Below are positions 33,340 through 42,320 of a stretch of 64,000 nt of DNA, one piece after another. Below the pieces are notes generated by a model that was not told the DNA's origin, made no database searches, and saw only the letters and a program-made list of their open reading frames with translations. How positions within the stretch are numbered: position 1 is the first letter of the stretch; each line of letters starts with the position of its first letter. Made by a program: the position numbers and the translations under genes. This stretch comes from Pseudomonas abietaniphila (GTDB lineage: Bacteria; Pseudomonadota; Gammaproteobacteria; Pseudomonadales; Pseudomonadaceae), in contig NZ_CP155619.1 in NCBI RefSeq assembly GCF_039697315.1, forward strand, positions 4,650,001 to 4,714,000. Reading direction: 5' to 3'.

Positions 33340-33566
33340 TGTAGGAGACGTCCGAGGTTACGACGGCAGCGAATGCGGTGGGTCAGCCACGGGTGATGTC
33401 AGAGGCGGGTACAACCGTGAACCTGAGTGACGCCGCAATCCCTGTAGGGGACGTCCGAGGTTACGAGGGTATGGGCCGCATTTCGGACGAATGCGGTGGG
33501 TCAGCAAAAAATTCTTATCAGAGAAATCCCGTTCGCTGCCCTCGTAACCTCGGACGTCTCCTACAA
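33340..33566. repeat. Imperfect palindromic repeat (GACGTCCGAGGTTACGA family)
   Basis: GTAGGAGACGTCCGAGGTTA at 33341, a second direct copy starting GTAGGGGACGTCCGAGG near 33443, and an inverted copy ending at 33566 (CGTAACCTCGGACGTCTCC). The arms and the TTCGGACGAATGCGGTGGG centre match the tandem repeat at 16031-16390. It fills most of the 412-bp gap between the GntR and TetR genes. Confidence 0.85.
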
Positions 33567-33631
33567 GACGCCTTGCACGGCTGCGGTCACAGATCACGCA
33601 CACCAAAACCGAGTGACTGAACGTCGTCCGA

Positions 33632-33649
33632 ATGTACATCCGTGTACAT
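33632..33649. promoter_or_regulatory. ATGTACA-N4-TGTACAT palindrome, likely TetR operator
   Basis: Perfect 7-bp arms around four bases (TCCG), 55-72 bp before ATG 33704 of the TetR gene. Related TGTACAT half-sites lie in the divergent promoter at 37459-37500 of the same gene group, as expected for a shared repressor. Confidence 0.65.
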
Positions 33650-33703
33650 CAAAAGACCATGCGCGTACAGTTGCTCCACTCGTTTTCAAAAGGCGACACA
33701 CCT

Positions 33704-34408
33704 ATGTCGGAATCAGGTAAGAGCCGGGGCAAAACCCAGGACTCTGGATGGCGGGGCTCTGCCGAGGGCTGGCTGGAAGCCGCCTACGATGCCTTGAAGG
33801 AGTCCGGCGTGGATGCCGTGCGCGTTATGCCGCTGGCCAAGCGGCTGAACCTGTCGCGCACCAGTTTCTACTGGTTCTTTCAGGACCGTGAGCAATTGTT
33901 GGCCGCCTTGCTGGCGCGCTGGAAAGACAAGAACACCGGCGGCATGGTCAAGCAGTCCGAAAGCTATGCGGAAAACATCACCGAGGCGATCCTCAACGTA
34001 TTCGAGTGCTGGCTGAACCCGGAAGTCTTCGATTCCCAGTTCGAGTTCGCGGTGCGCAGCTGGGCGTTGCAGTCGGAAGAGGTCACCCAGGAAATCGTTG
34101 CGGCGGACGACGCGCGTATCAGCGCCCTGACGGCGATGTTCAGGCGTTTCGGCTACGAGCAGGACGGCGCTGACACCCGTGCTCGAACGATCTATCTGAC
34201 GCAGATCGGCTACATCTCGATGAAGACCACCGAAGACATTACCGAGCGCTTCCGACGCATCCCGCACTACGTCGCGATCTTCACCGGCAAGGCGCCCCGC
34301 AAGCGTGAGCTGGACCGCTTTTACGGCAAGTTCGGCTATGCCGAAAAAGAACCGGGCGAGTTCGTTCCGCTGGCGGATACCTTCGAGGAGACAACCGGTG
34401 CGAGCTGA
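33704..34408 (+). CDS. TetR-family transcriptional regulator
   Basis: ATG 33704 (AAGG upstream) gives 234 residues; a longer frame from 33632 would read through the operator palindrome and is rejected. The N-terminal HTH is AYDALKESGVDAVRVMPLAK followed by RLNLSRTSFYWFFQDREQLL (~25-70), with a helical ligand domain after it. It overlaps the ProC-like gene by 11 bp, so both are co-transcribed. It is likely the local repressor or activator of the betaine-type genes through the TGTACA sites. The ligand is not known; N-methylproline or proline betaine would fit. Confidence 0.85.
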   Translation: MSESGKSRGKTQDSGWRGSAEGWLEAAYDALKESGVDAVRVMPLAKRLNLSRTSFYWFFQDREQLLAALLARWKDKNTGGMVKQSESYAENITEAILNVFECWLNPEVFDSQFEFAVRSWALQSEEVTQEIVAADDARISALTAMFRRFGYEQDGADTRARTIYLTQIGYISMKTTEDITERFRRIPHYVAIFTGKAPRKRELDRFYGKFGYAEKEPGEFVPLADTFEETTGAS

Positions 34409-35177
34409 GACGGTAGGCATCATCGGCGGGACGGGCTGGCTGGGTGGGGCGCTTGCGCAGGCGTTGCTGGAGACGGCCTTTGTCGGTAATGGCAGCCTGT
34501 TTCTGTCTAACCGGTCCGGCAGCCATCCGCTGGCGGACGCGGGGGCGCAGTTGATGACTGACAATCAGGCGCTGGTGGACGCCAGCGACACCGTCATCCT
34601 CTCGGTGCGTCCCGAGCAGTTCAGCGCATTGAGTGTCGACGCTTCGGGCAAACGGGTGATTTCGCTGATGGCAGGTATCACGTCAAAGGCGATCAGCGCC
34701 GCGACGGGTGCCTCCACTGTCGTGCGGGCGATGCCCAATGCAGCGGTGGACATCCGGCAGTCGTTTACGCCGTGGCATTGCGCGAGTGAATTGTCGGCGT
34801 CCGATGTCGATTACGTGCAAGGTCTGTTGATGTGTGTCGGTAAGGCGAGTCGGGTGCCATCAGAAGACTGCATCGACTATCTGAGTGCGCTGTCAGGCAC
34901 TGGCCCGGCTTTTCCCGCCCTGTTGATGACGGCCCTCACTCATCAGGCCATTGCAGCGGGCATTCCAGAGGAGGTCGCCCGAGACGCGGCGCAAGGCGTG
35001 GTGCTCAACGCCAGCCAGTTGCTGGGGACGGCCGAACCGCAGGCGCTTATTGATTCACTGGTGGCGTACCAGGGTGTGACGGCGGCGGCGTTGCAGAGCC
35101 TGATGAGCGCGGGTTTCGAAGGATTGATTGGCGATGCTGTGCAGGCAGGGGCTGAAGTCGCGCGCAGAGGGATGTAG
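34398..35177 (+). CDS. Pyrroline-5-carboxylate reductase-like (ProC family) protein
   Basis: The start is GTG 34398 with GGAG 7 nt upstream, overlapping the TetR stop. The 259-residue protein has an N-terminal Rossmann motif (VGIIGGTGWLGGALAQALLE), VILSVRPEQF and VVRAMPNAAVDI in the places of ProC, and the C-terminal dimerisation region LSALSGTGPAFPALLMTALT. It is close to ProC in length (about 270). Beside the N-methylproline-demethylase-like gene it probably handles a proline-related imine, but housekeeping proC is expected elsewhere, so the substrate may differ. Confidence 0.75.
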   Translation: MRAETVGIIGGTGWLGGALAQALLETAFVGNGSLFLSNRSGSHPLADAGAQLMTDNQALVDASDTVILSVRPEQFSALSVDASGKRVISLMAGITSKAISAATGASTVVRAMPNAAVDIRQSFTPWHCASELSASDVDYVQGLLMCVGKASRVPSEDCIDYLSALSGTGPAFPALLMTALTHQAIAAGIPEEVARDAAQGVVLNASQLLGTAEPQALIDSLVAYQGVTAAALQSLMSAGFEGLIGDAVQAGAEVARRGM

Positions 35178-35222
35178 GCGCGGAGCGTGGATCGATCCTC
35201 AGATCCGGATGGGAATAACATC

Positions 35223-35312
35223 CTGTGGGAGCGAATTCATTCGCGAAAATCGTCCAGAAGACAAAAATCCATCACCCGTGCCGACCCATCGCGAATGAAT
35301 TCGCCATCACAG
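35223..35312. repeat. REP doublet (TGTGGGAGCGAATTCATTCGCGA family)
   Basis: The left copy starts CTGTGGGAGCGAATTCATTC at 35223. The right copy (ATCGCGAATGAATTCGCC) is inverted but has lost part of the CTCCCACAG end. It lies between the convergent ProC-like and flavoenzyme genes. Confidence 0.8.
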
Positions 35313-35366
35313 GAGTCGAGTGGAGTCGTCCCGTCGCGCCTCGGTGCCAGGCGCGACGGACACAGC

Positions 35367-37403
35367 CTACAAATCCTTCACCAACCGCAGCGCATCATAA
35401 ATGGCCGCGTGGGTATTGCGCGCGGCCACCGCGTCCCCGATGCGGAACAGCTGGAAACGCCCGGCCGGGTTGGTCACCAGGTTCTGCACCTTCCCCGCAA
35501 TCAAGTCATGCTGTTCGACGGCACCGCCGTTGCTGGAATGCGGGCGCAGGTCGAAATACAGGTCATCCAGCGGCAGCGTGCCGTGGTTGATCACCACTTG
35601 GTCGACCACACGTTCCTTATTGACCTTGCCGTAATCACTGCCGAAGACCGCTACCAGCTTGCCGTCACGCCTGAGTACCGACTCCACTCGATAGGTCACG
35701 GTGAACACCACGTCCAGATCCTGCAGGCTGCGCATGTACGGCACTAGGTTCATCGCCATCACTTCCGGCGAGAAGGCGCGGTCCGGGGTGACGATCTCCA
35801 GCCGTGCACCACTCTGCGCGATCACTTCGGCGGCTTGCAGCGCGGCGTGATCACCTGCGTCGTCGAAGATGAGCACGTTCTTGCCCGGTTTGACGTCCCC
35901 GGAAATGATGTCCCAGGCTGAGACCACCAGGTCGTTGCCTGCCTTCAGGACTTCCGTGTCCGGCAATCCGCCCGTGGCAACGATGACCACGTCCGGTTCC
36001 AGATCCTGCACCGTTTGCGCTTCCGCCCACGTGTTGAACTGAAACTTCACGCCCATCCGTTCGCACTGTGCCATGCGCCAGTCGATGATGCTGATCATCT
36101 CGCGGCGACGCTCGCTCAACGACGTGAGACGGATCTGCCCGCCGGGCTGGGCCGCAGCCTCCAGCACCGTGACGTCATGCCCGCGCTCGGCCGCAACGCG
36201 CGCCGCTTCGAGTCCGCCAGGGCCTGCGCCGATCACCACGACCTTGCGTTGCGTCGCGGCCTTGGGAATGTCGTGCGGCATGGTGGTTTCACGCCCGGTC
36301 GCCGGGTTGTGGATGCAATAGGCCGCGCCGCCCTGATAAATCCGGTCCAGGCAGTAGTTCGCGCCGACACACGGGCGTATGTCCTCTTCGCGTTTTTCGA
36401 TGATCTTGCGCACGATGTGCGGGTCGGTCATGTGCGCGCGGGTCATGCCGACCATGTCGACCTTGCCCGACGCAATGGCGTGGCGAGCCGTCGCCACGTC
36501 GGGAATCTTGGCGGCGTGGAAGGTCGGGAAGCCCGTTGCGGCGCGGATTTCCCCGGCAAAGTCCAGGTGAGGCGAGTTACGCATGCCCTGGATCGGGATC
36601 ACGTCCGTCAGGCCGGCATCGGTGTCGATGTGCCCTTTGACGACGTTGAGAAAGTCCACCAGCCCGCTGTCCTTGAGCTTGTGGGAGATGGCGATGCCTT
36701 CCTCGGCGCCGAACCCGCCCGGCAAGTCTTCATCGCCGGTGTAGCGCACGCCGAGCAGGAAGTCCTCGCCGCACTGTTTGCGAATTCCGCGCAGGATGTC
36801 GAAGGTGAAGCGCAGGCGGTTGTCCAGCGAGCCGCCGTATTCGCCTTGAAGGTCGTTGGTCAGCGGCGACCAGAACTGGTCCATCAAATGGCCATAAGCC
36901 TGAAGCTCCAAGCCGTCCATGCCCGCGGCTTTCATGCGCTCTGCAGCGTCGACGTAGTCCTTGATGATGCGCTGGATGTCCCATTCCTCCAGCTTTTTCG
37001 GGAACGACCGGTGGGAGGCTTCGCGCCGATGCGAAGGCGACACCACGGGTAACCAGTCAGCCTTGTCCCAGCGTGTCCGACGCCCCAGGTGCGTCAGCTG
37101 AATCATCACGGCCGCGCCGTGCTCATGGCATTCGTCGGTCAGGTCCTTCAGCCAGCCCACCACTTCATCCTTGTACGCCAGCACGTTGTTGAACACCGGC
37201 GGACTGTCACGGGACACGGCAGCGGAACCTGCAGTCATGGTCAGTGCAACACCGGCTTTGGCGCGCTCTACGTGATAGGCCCGGTACAAGTCTTTCGGCA
37301 TGCCATCGACCGGATAAGCCGGCTCGTGGGAAGTGGTGATGATGCGATTTCTGAGGGTGAGATTCTTGATCGTGTAGGGCTGCAGCAGCGGATCGCTGGA
37401 CAT
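35367..37403 (-). CDS. N-methylproline demethylase-like flavoenzyme (OYE/TMADH family)
   Basis: ATG 37403 has AGGAG upstream; 678 residues follow. Residues 1-~370 form an FMN TIM barrel of the 2,4-dienoyl-CoA reductase/trimethylamine dehydrogenase family. An Fe-S loop follows (CVGANYCLDRIYQGG and CIHN), then FAD/NAD Rossmann folds (VVVIGAGPGGLEAARVAAER ~390). In the loop, the usual C-x2-C-x2-C-x11-C pattern has Ala in the second position. From memory, close relatives are called N-methylproline demethylase (StcD) or DgcA-like. It likely removes N-methyl groups in proline-betaine breakdown. It is divergent from the betaine-binding gene. Confidence 0.8.
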   Translation of the reverse strand: MSSDPLLQPYTIKNLTLRNRIITTSHEPAYPVDGMPKDLYRAYHVERAKAGVALTMTAGSAAVSRDSPPVFNNVLAYKDEVVGWLKDLTDECHEHGAAVMIQLTHLGRRTRWDKADWLPVVSPSHRREASHRSFPKKLEEWDIQRIIKDYVDAAERMKAAGMDGLELQAYGHLMDQFWSPLTNDLQGEYGGSLDNRLRFTFDILRGIRKQCGEDFLLGVRYTGDEDLPGGFGAEEGIAISHKLKDSGLVDFLNVVKGHIDTDAGLTDVIPIQGMRNSPHLDFAGEIRAATGFPTFHAAKIPDVATARHAIASGKVDMVGMTRAHMTDPHIVRKIIEKREEDIRPCVGANYCLDRIYQGGAAYCIHNPATGRETTMPHDIPKAATQRKVVVIGAGPGGLEAARVAAERGHDVTVLEAAAQPGGQIRLTSLSERRREMISIIDWRMAQCERMGVKFQFNTWAEAQTVQDLEPDVVIVATGGLPDTEVLKAGNDLVVSAWDIISGDVKPGKNVLIFDDAGDHAALQAAEVIAQSGARLEIVTPDRAFSPEVMAMNLVPYMRSLQDLDVVFTVTYRVESVLRRDGKLVAVFGSDYGKVNKERVVDQVVINHGTLPLDDLYFDLRPHSSNGGAVEQHDLIAGKVQNLVTNPAGRFQLFRIGDAVAARNTHAAIYDALRLVKDL

Positions 37404-37458
37404 CGTGGGGCGCTCCTGTCGGGGAACATCAGGCATGGTTTGACGCAAAATTAGGTGG

Positions 37459-37500
37459 AATGTACATAGGTGTCAAGCATGGGTGACGCATGTGTACATT
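37459..37500. promoter_or_regulatory. Inverted TGTACAT half-sites in divergent promoter
   Basis: AATGTACAT at 37459-37467 and GTGTACATT at 37492-37500 are inverted, 24 bp apart. They lie between the flavoenzyme start (37403) and the betaine-binding start (37620) and match the palindrome before the TetR gene at 33632. The same regulator probably binds all three places. Confidence 0.6.
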
Positions 37501-37619
37501 TTGCTTGCACCCACACTGGCTGTGTGGCTACTATCGGCCGAACAGCTGGCCGAGACTGGCGATTCGACACTTTCACTGCCGCACCCAGTAACACCCATAC
37601 ACGACAGGGGACATGCACG

Positions 37620-38528
37620 ATGGATGCTTATTCGCCGTATAAGAAAAAACGTATTGGTTGGTTAGCAGGGATTGCCTTGACGACTGTGAGCCTGATCAGC
37701 CACGCCGCGGATCAACCGCCCGTGCGCATCGGATGGGTGAACTGGTCGGACACGGAAATCACGGTGAAGCTGGCCAATCTGGTGTTGGAAGATCAGTTGA
37801 AACAGCCGGTCAAGCTGGTGATGGCCGACATCGGTATTCAGTTCCAGGCCATGGCCAACGGTAATATCGATCTCATCCCGATGGTCTGGTTGCCGGGCAC
37901 GCACAAGGCCTTCTACGACAAGTACAAAGACAAACTCGAAGACCTGGGCGTGCTGTATGAAGGTCGCATCGGCATGGCGGTGCCGGACATCGTGCCTGCC
38001 AGCGAAGTGTCGAGCCTCGCTGATTTGAACAAACCGGGCATATCGGAGAAATTCGACGGCAAGATCCTGACGTCGGAGGTGGGCAACGGGCAGTACAAAC
38101 TGACCGAGAAAGTCCTCAACGATAAGAAGATCGTCGGTTACAAAATGGTCGCGTCTTCGGAAAGCGGCATGCTCAGCGAGCTGGACCGCAACCTCAAACG
38201 CGGGAAGTGGTCACTGGTCAACGCCTGGAGCCCGCACTGGATGTTCGCCAAATACCCGCTGCGTTACCTGGATGACCCGGAGCACCTGTTCGGCGGCACG
38301 GAGCAGATTCATGTCGTCGCCCGCAAAGGGTTCAGCGAGCAGTACCCGAAAGTGGCGCAGTTCTTCACCCATTTCTCGATCCCACAGGCTGACCTGCAAT
38401 CGATGATGTCCGAAGCGCGTGAGCAAGGCAGCTCACCTGAAAAAGTTGTCGCTGCATACTACGCCGCGAACAAACAGCGTTTTGCGGCGATGGTTGAAGG
38501 GAACAAGACGGCGGCAATCGCCCCGTAA
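37620..38528 (+). CDS. Glycine betaine/proline betaine-type ABC substrate-binding protein
   Basis: ATG 37620 with AGGGGA eight bases upstream; 302 residues. The signal peptide is IGWLAGIALTTVSLISHAA, preceded by KKKR. The OpuAC fold is clear: VRIGWVNWSDTEITVKLANL, VWLPGTHKAFYDKYKDKLED and NAWSPHWMFAKYPLRYLDDP, which parallels the ligand site of BetX at 54902. No permease or ATPase gene is next to it, so it is an orphan binding protein. From memory, CbcX, CaiX and BetX work this way with a shared CbcWV core. Beside the N-methylproline-demethylase-like gene, proline betaine is a fair guess. Confidence 0.85.
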   Translation: MDAYSPYKKKRIGWLAGIALTTVSLISHAADQPPVRIGWVNWSDTEITVKLANLVLEDQLKQPVKLVMADIGIQFQAMANGNIDLIPMVWLPGTHKAFYDKYKDKLEDLGVLYEGRIGMAVPDIVPASEVSSLADLNKPGISEKFDGKILTSEVGNGQYKLTEKVLNDKKIVGYKMVASSESGMLSELDRNLKRGKWSLVNAWSPHWMFAKYPLRYLDDPEHLFGGTEQIHVVARKGFSEQYPKVAQFFTHFSIPQADLQSMMSEAREQGSSPEKVVAAYYAANKQRFAAMVEGNKTAAIAP

Positions 38529-38582
38529 CGTTGTCTGCAGAGATCGGGTTGCCGTGCCTCTGATGGGATGGCAACAACACCA

Positions 38583-38675
38583 CTGTGGGAGCGAGCGTGC
38601 TCACGAAGACGCCGGTATGGCCGTGCAGCTGCGTTGGCCCGGCTGACGTCTTCGCGAGCAAGCTCGCTCCCACAG
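38583..38675. repeat. REP doublet (TGTGGGAGCGAGCTTGCTCGCGA family)
   Basis: Inverted copies start CTGTGGGAGCGAGCGTGCTC and end GCAAGCTCGCTCCCACAG. They lie between the convergent betaine-binding and mechanosensitive channel genes. Confidence 0.9.
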
Positions 38676-38688
38676 GTGATGTGATCGA

Positions 38689-40878
38689 TCAGTGGGCGGA
38701 TGCATCATCCTTCTTCCCGCGCAGCTCACTCACGCTGCCGCCGCTGGTGCTGACCTGCACATTCAGACGCGGTGTCGCCAAGTCCATCCCGGCCTCATCC
38801 AGATAACGTTTGAGCGACAGGTTGAACGCACGTGACACTTCCCATTGCTTGATCGGCGCCGTCTTGAAGCGCGCTCGCAGGATGGCGTTGCCCGACTCGA
38901 AACTTTCGACACCCTGAATTTCCAGCGGCGACCAGATGTTGCGGCGTTGCAGCGGATCGGTGCGCATCTTCTGGCCGACATCACGAATCATCTTCAGCGC
39001 GTCGTCGATGTTCATGTTCGACGGAATCGCGATGCGGAAAATCGCGTAGCCGAACTCCCGCGAATAGTTCTGGATGCTCTTGATCTCGCTGAACGGGATC
39101 GTGTGGACGATCCCGTCGATGTCCCGCAACCGGACCGTGCGGATCGTCAGCCCTTCGACCGTGCCCAGGTGTCCGCCCACGTCCACGTAATCGTCGATCG
39201 CCAACGAGTCCTCGATGATGATGAACAGGCCGGTGATCAAGTCCGCCACCAGCGACTGTGCGCCGAAGCCGATCGCCAGACCGATCACACCGGCACCGGC
39301 CAGCAGTGGCGTGACGTTCATGCCCATGTTCGCCAGCGCCACGATCACCGCGATGATGAAAATGGTCACGAACAGCACGTTGCGGATCAACGGCATCATG
39401 GTCTGCGCGCGGGCGTTGGCCATGCCTTTGCGAGAGCGGGTGAGGGCGTGGTGAATGGCGGTGTCGGCCAGGATCCACACCAGCCAGGCGAACATCAGCG
39501 TGGTCGCAAGGCCTGCAATACGCACACTGATGTCATGGCCGTCGCCTTCGGAGAAACGAATCAGCGACAGGCCCCAGACCCGCAGGCCCAATTCGATGAA
39601 CACCAGCCAGACCAGCAAATGCACCACGGTGTAGAAAAAGCTTTTCAGCCGGTCCGAGTACAGCGCATGGCGTTTGTGGCCGTGGGACGGTTCCTGCGAA
39701 TGACGACGCACCAGGCCGTTGAGCACCATGCACACCACCAGCAACACGGTGCAGATCAGCGACTGACGCAGCGCGGTGCTGGTGTCGCCCGCCGAGAAGA
39801 AGGTGGCGAACAGCGAGACGCCCACCAGCACCATCGCGGGCAAGTACCAGAAGCTGCCGAGAATCTCGATGGTGTCGCTCAGCGCCCGGCGTTTCAGGCG
39901 GCGGGACAGCGGTTGATTGCGGATCAAGTGCGCGATGGGGCGACGGAAACGCACGATGAACAGCCCCGTGGACACCGCCGCCATGACGTTGGCCAACGTG
40001 GCCGCAGTGTGTGCCAGATGCACGCCCAGGCTGGCGACGAGTCGCGGATCGCTCAGTGCTTCGCCAAACGCTGCAAAGCTGCCGATCCACCACAATGGAC
40101 GGAAGGCCTGGTGACGCAGGATATGCAGCGCCTGGTGCCGGTGCGGACCGTCGAGCAGCGAAAACGCTATCACGCAGATCGCCGAAAACAACGTGCCGAC
40201 CACCAACGCATAGGCCAGCACCATCGCCAGGTCGCGGCCCAATGACGGCGGCAGGGAATAACTGAGGTAGACGGTGATCACCAGCGCGATCAGCCAAGGG
40301 CCGAGTTTGCGCAGGGCAAAGCGCAACATGTCAGACGGGCGAGGGTGTTGCGGCAGCTCTTCCGACAGGCCAAAACGCACACGAACCCGGTGGCTTAGCC
40401 AGATCAGCGCCGCGGCCAGCAAGCTCCACAGCGCAATGACCACGGCGAAGCCGAAGATGATCGGCCACCACTGATTGGCGGGGAGCATCAGGTCCATCAG
40501 TTCCTGTTCGGCCAGCGACACCTCGTCGCCCCATCGGCTGAGCGGGCTGTCATCGCCGGTGAATTGTTTCTCGAATCCCGACAGCGTGCTGCCGATCAGC
40601 CCCAATACGCCCTGTTCTGCCGTGGGCTGGGCTTTCTTGGTGGCGTCACGGAGCTTTTTCAGGTCATCGAGCAACTTGCTGCGTTGCTGATCGTTCTCCA
40701 GCGAGGTGATCACCTCGTCCAATGACTGACCCAGTGGCTCTTGTGCCTGTGGCTGGGCTTTCTGGCCGCTCAACAGGCTGGGCAGACCGGCGGCCTGCGT
40801 CAGCGCGAAGGGAAACAGCGTCAGCATCACAATCAGCAGCAGACGCGACAGGAAGCAGGAGCGGAAAGGGTCGGTCAC
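38689..40878 (-). CDS. Mechanosensitive ion channel, MscS family, large (YbiO-like)
   Basis: A 729-residue protein read from GTG 40878. A signal peptide is present (LLLIVMLTLFPFALTQA-AG), then a ~100-residue periplasmic part, then about 11 membrane segments. The MscS core is at ~505-620: the Gly/Ala-rich pore helix GVIGLAIGFGAQSLVADLIT, then DYVDVGGHLGTVEGLTIRT and HTIPFSEIKSIQNYSR. It is a turgor-gated inner-membrane channel that releases solutes on hypo-osmotic shock. It starts 15 bp after the aminopeptidase gene stop, so it is likely co-transcribed with it. Confidence 0.92.
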   Translation of the reverse strand: MTDPFRSCFLSRLLLIVMLTLFPFALTQAAGLPSLLSGQKAQPQAQEPLGQSLDEVITSLENDQQRSKLLDDLKKLRDATKKAQPTAEQGVLGLIGSTLSGFEKQFTGDDSPLSRWGDEVSLAEQELMDLMLPANQWWPIIFGFAVVIALWSLLAAALIWLSHRVRVRFGLSEELPQHPRPSDMLRFALRKLGPWLIALVITVYLSYSLPPSLGRDLAMVLAYALVVGTLFSAICVIAFSLLDGPHRHQALHILRHQAFRPLWWIGSFAAFGEALSDPRLVASLGVHLAHTAATLANVMAAVSTGLFIVRFRRPIAHLIRNQPLSRRLKRRALSDTIEILGSFWYLPAMVLVGVSLFATFFSAGDTSTALRQSLICTVLLVVCMVLNGLVRRHSQEPSHGHKRHALYSDRLKSFFYTVVHLLVWLVFIELGLRVWGLSLIRFSEGDGHDISVRIAGLATTLMFAWLVWILADTAIHHALTRSRKGMANARAQTMMPLIRNVLFVTIFIIAVIVALANMGMNVTPLLAGAGVIGLAIGFGAQSLVADLITGLFIIIEDSLAIDDYVDVGGHLGTVEGLTIRTVRLRDIDGIVHTIPFSEIKSIQNYSREFGYAIFRIAIPSNMNIDDALKMIRDVGQKMRTDPLQRRNIWSPLEIQGVESFESGNAILRARFKTAPIKQWEVSRAFNLSLKRYLDEAGMDLATPRLNVQVSTSGGSVSELRGKKDDASAH

Positions 40879-40892
40879 CGGGTCATCAACCT

Positions 40893-42182
40893 CTATGGCA
40901 GCTCGGCGCTGGCGTAAAACGCGCTGAGCACCTTCACCAGATGCGCGAGGTCCTGGCTGCCCGCCAGTTCGCGGATCGAGTGCATGGCGAAGGTCGGCAA
41001 GCCGATGTCGACCGTGCGCACGCCCAAGTGACCGGCCGTGATCGGGCCGATGGTCGAACCGCAGGCCATGTCGGTGCGAACCACGAAGCTCTGCACCGGC
41101 ACTTCTTCAGCCATGCACAGATGACGGAAGAACCCGGCGGTTTCACTGTTGGTGGCATAACGCTGGTTGGTGTTGACCTTGATCACCGGGCCGGCGTTGA
41201 GTTTCGGGCCGTGGTTGCCGTCGTGCTTCTCTGCGTAGTTCGGGTGCACGCCGTGGGCGTTGTCGGCAGAAATCAGCAGCGACTTCTGGATCGTGCGCAC
41301 ATAGTCGTCGCCTTCAGGCAGCAGACGTTGCAGCACTTGCTCCAGCATCGGGCCGTCGGCGCCACAGGCGGAGGTCGAGCCGACTTCTTCGTGGTCCGTG
41401 CAGATCAGCAGGCACGTCTCGTCGCCATCGGCATTGAGCAGCGCTTGCAGACCGGCGAAGCACGACAGCAGGTTGTCCAGCCGCGCCCCGGCGATGAAGT
41501 CGCCGTTGAGACCAATGACGGCCGCGCTTTGGGTGTCGTAGAAACTCAGCTCGTAATCGAGCACCACGTCGGCGTTCAGGCCGTGCTCACGGGCGAGCTG
41601 GTCGGTCAGCAACGCGCGGAAGTCAGCACGTTCGTCGCCTGCGACTTGCGCGAGGATCGGCGGCAGTTCGTTCTGCGGGTTGATCGGCCAGCCTTCGTTG
41701 GCGGTGCGATTGAGGTGGATCGCCAGGTTCGGGATGATCGCGATCGGCAGTTTGAAGTCGATCAACTGGCTCTCGACCTTGCCGTCACGGCGGAAGGTGA
41801 CACGGCCCGCCAGTGACAGGTCGCGGTCGAACCAGGGGGCGAGCAGGGCGCCACCGTAGACTTCGACGCCCAGTTGCCAGAAACCCTGGCGCTGCAGCTC
41901 GGGCTGCGGTTTGACGCGTAGGCACGGGCTGTCGGTGTGTGCGCCGACCAGGCGGATACCGCCGATCAATGGCGACAGGCGGCCGAGTTTGAAGGCGACG
42001 ATGGAGGAGTCGTTACGGGTGACGTAGTAACGGCCGCCGGCTTCGGTGTGCCATGGCTCACGTTCGTCCAGGCGCTGATAACCGGCGCCTTCGAGGCGTT
42101 GCACAAGGCTTGCGGTGGCGTGAAACGGGGTGGGAGAGGCCTTGAGGAAATCGATCAGGCCTTGGTTCAACTCTTCGCGCAT
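40893..42182 (-). CDS. apeB: M18 family aspartyl-type aminopeptidase
   Basis: A 429-residue protein with the M18 zinc motifs: [13 protein letters not shown] (~80), [18 protein letters not shown] (~250), [13 protein letters not shown] (~303) and [15 protein letters not shown] (~378), with an [12 protein letters not shown] tail helix. It removes N-terminal residues in the cytosol. Pseudomonads annotate it as probable M18 aminopeptidase 2 (ApeB); from memory PA3247 lies at this position next to the RluA-type gene. Upstream is the long repeat element at 42.3-43.2 kb. Confidence 0.92.
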   Translation of the reverse strand: MREELNQGLIDFLKASPTPFHATASLVQRLEGAGYQRLDEREPWHTEAGGRYYVTRNDSSIVAFKLGRLSPLIGGIRLVGAHTDSPCLRVKPQPELQRQGFWQLGVEVYGGALLAPWFDRDLSLAGRVTFRRDGKVESQLIDFKLPIAIIPNLAIHLNRTANEGWPINPQNELPPILAQVAGDERADFRALLTDQLAREHGLNADVVLDYELSFYDTQSAAVIGLNGDFIAGARLDNLLSCFAGLQALLNADGDETCLLICTDHEEVGSTSACGADGPMLEQVLQRLLPEGDDYVRTIQKSLLISADNAHGVHPNYAEKHDGNHGPKLNAGPVIKVNTNQRYATNSETAGFFRHLCMAEEVPVQSFVVRTDMACGSTIGPITAGHLGVRTVDIGLPTFAMHSIRELAGSQDLAHLVKVLSAFYASAELP

Positions 42183-42320
42183 AAGTTACTCCAGACAGCA
42201 ATGGCGGGAGTTTACAGGCCTCTGTGTGAGGTAGCGAGCTTGGTGGTTGTTGGATTTTATGGCGGGGGGCATATCTGACGTCGGTATCGACGCACCTTGA
42301 GTTTATGACGCTAGGGCCGT

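Noticed and set aside
33632..33703. Upstream extension of the TetR gene from 33632
   Set aside because: It would translate the ATGTACA-N4-TGTACAT palindrome, which is better explained as an operator; ATG 33704 fits the family start.
38845..40245. 466-residue plus-strand frame opposite the mechanosensitive channel gene
   Set aside because: It is very rich in His, Gln, Asp and Arg, typical of antisense frames in GC-rich DNA, with no motif.
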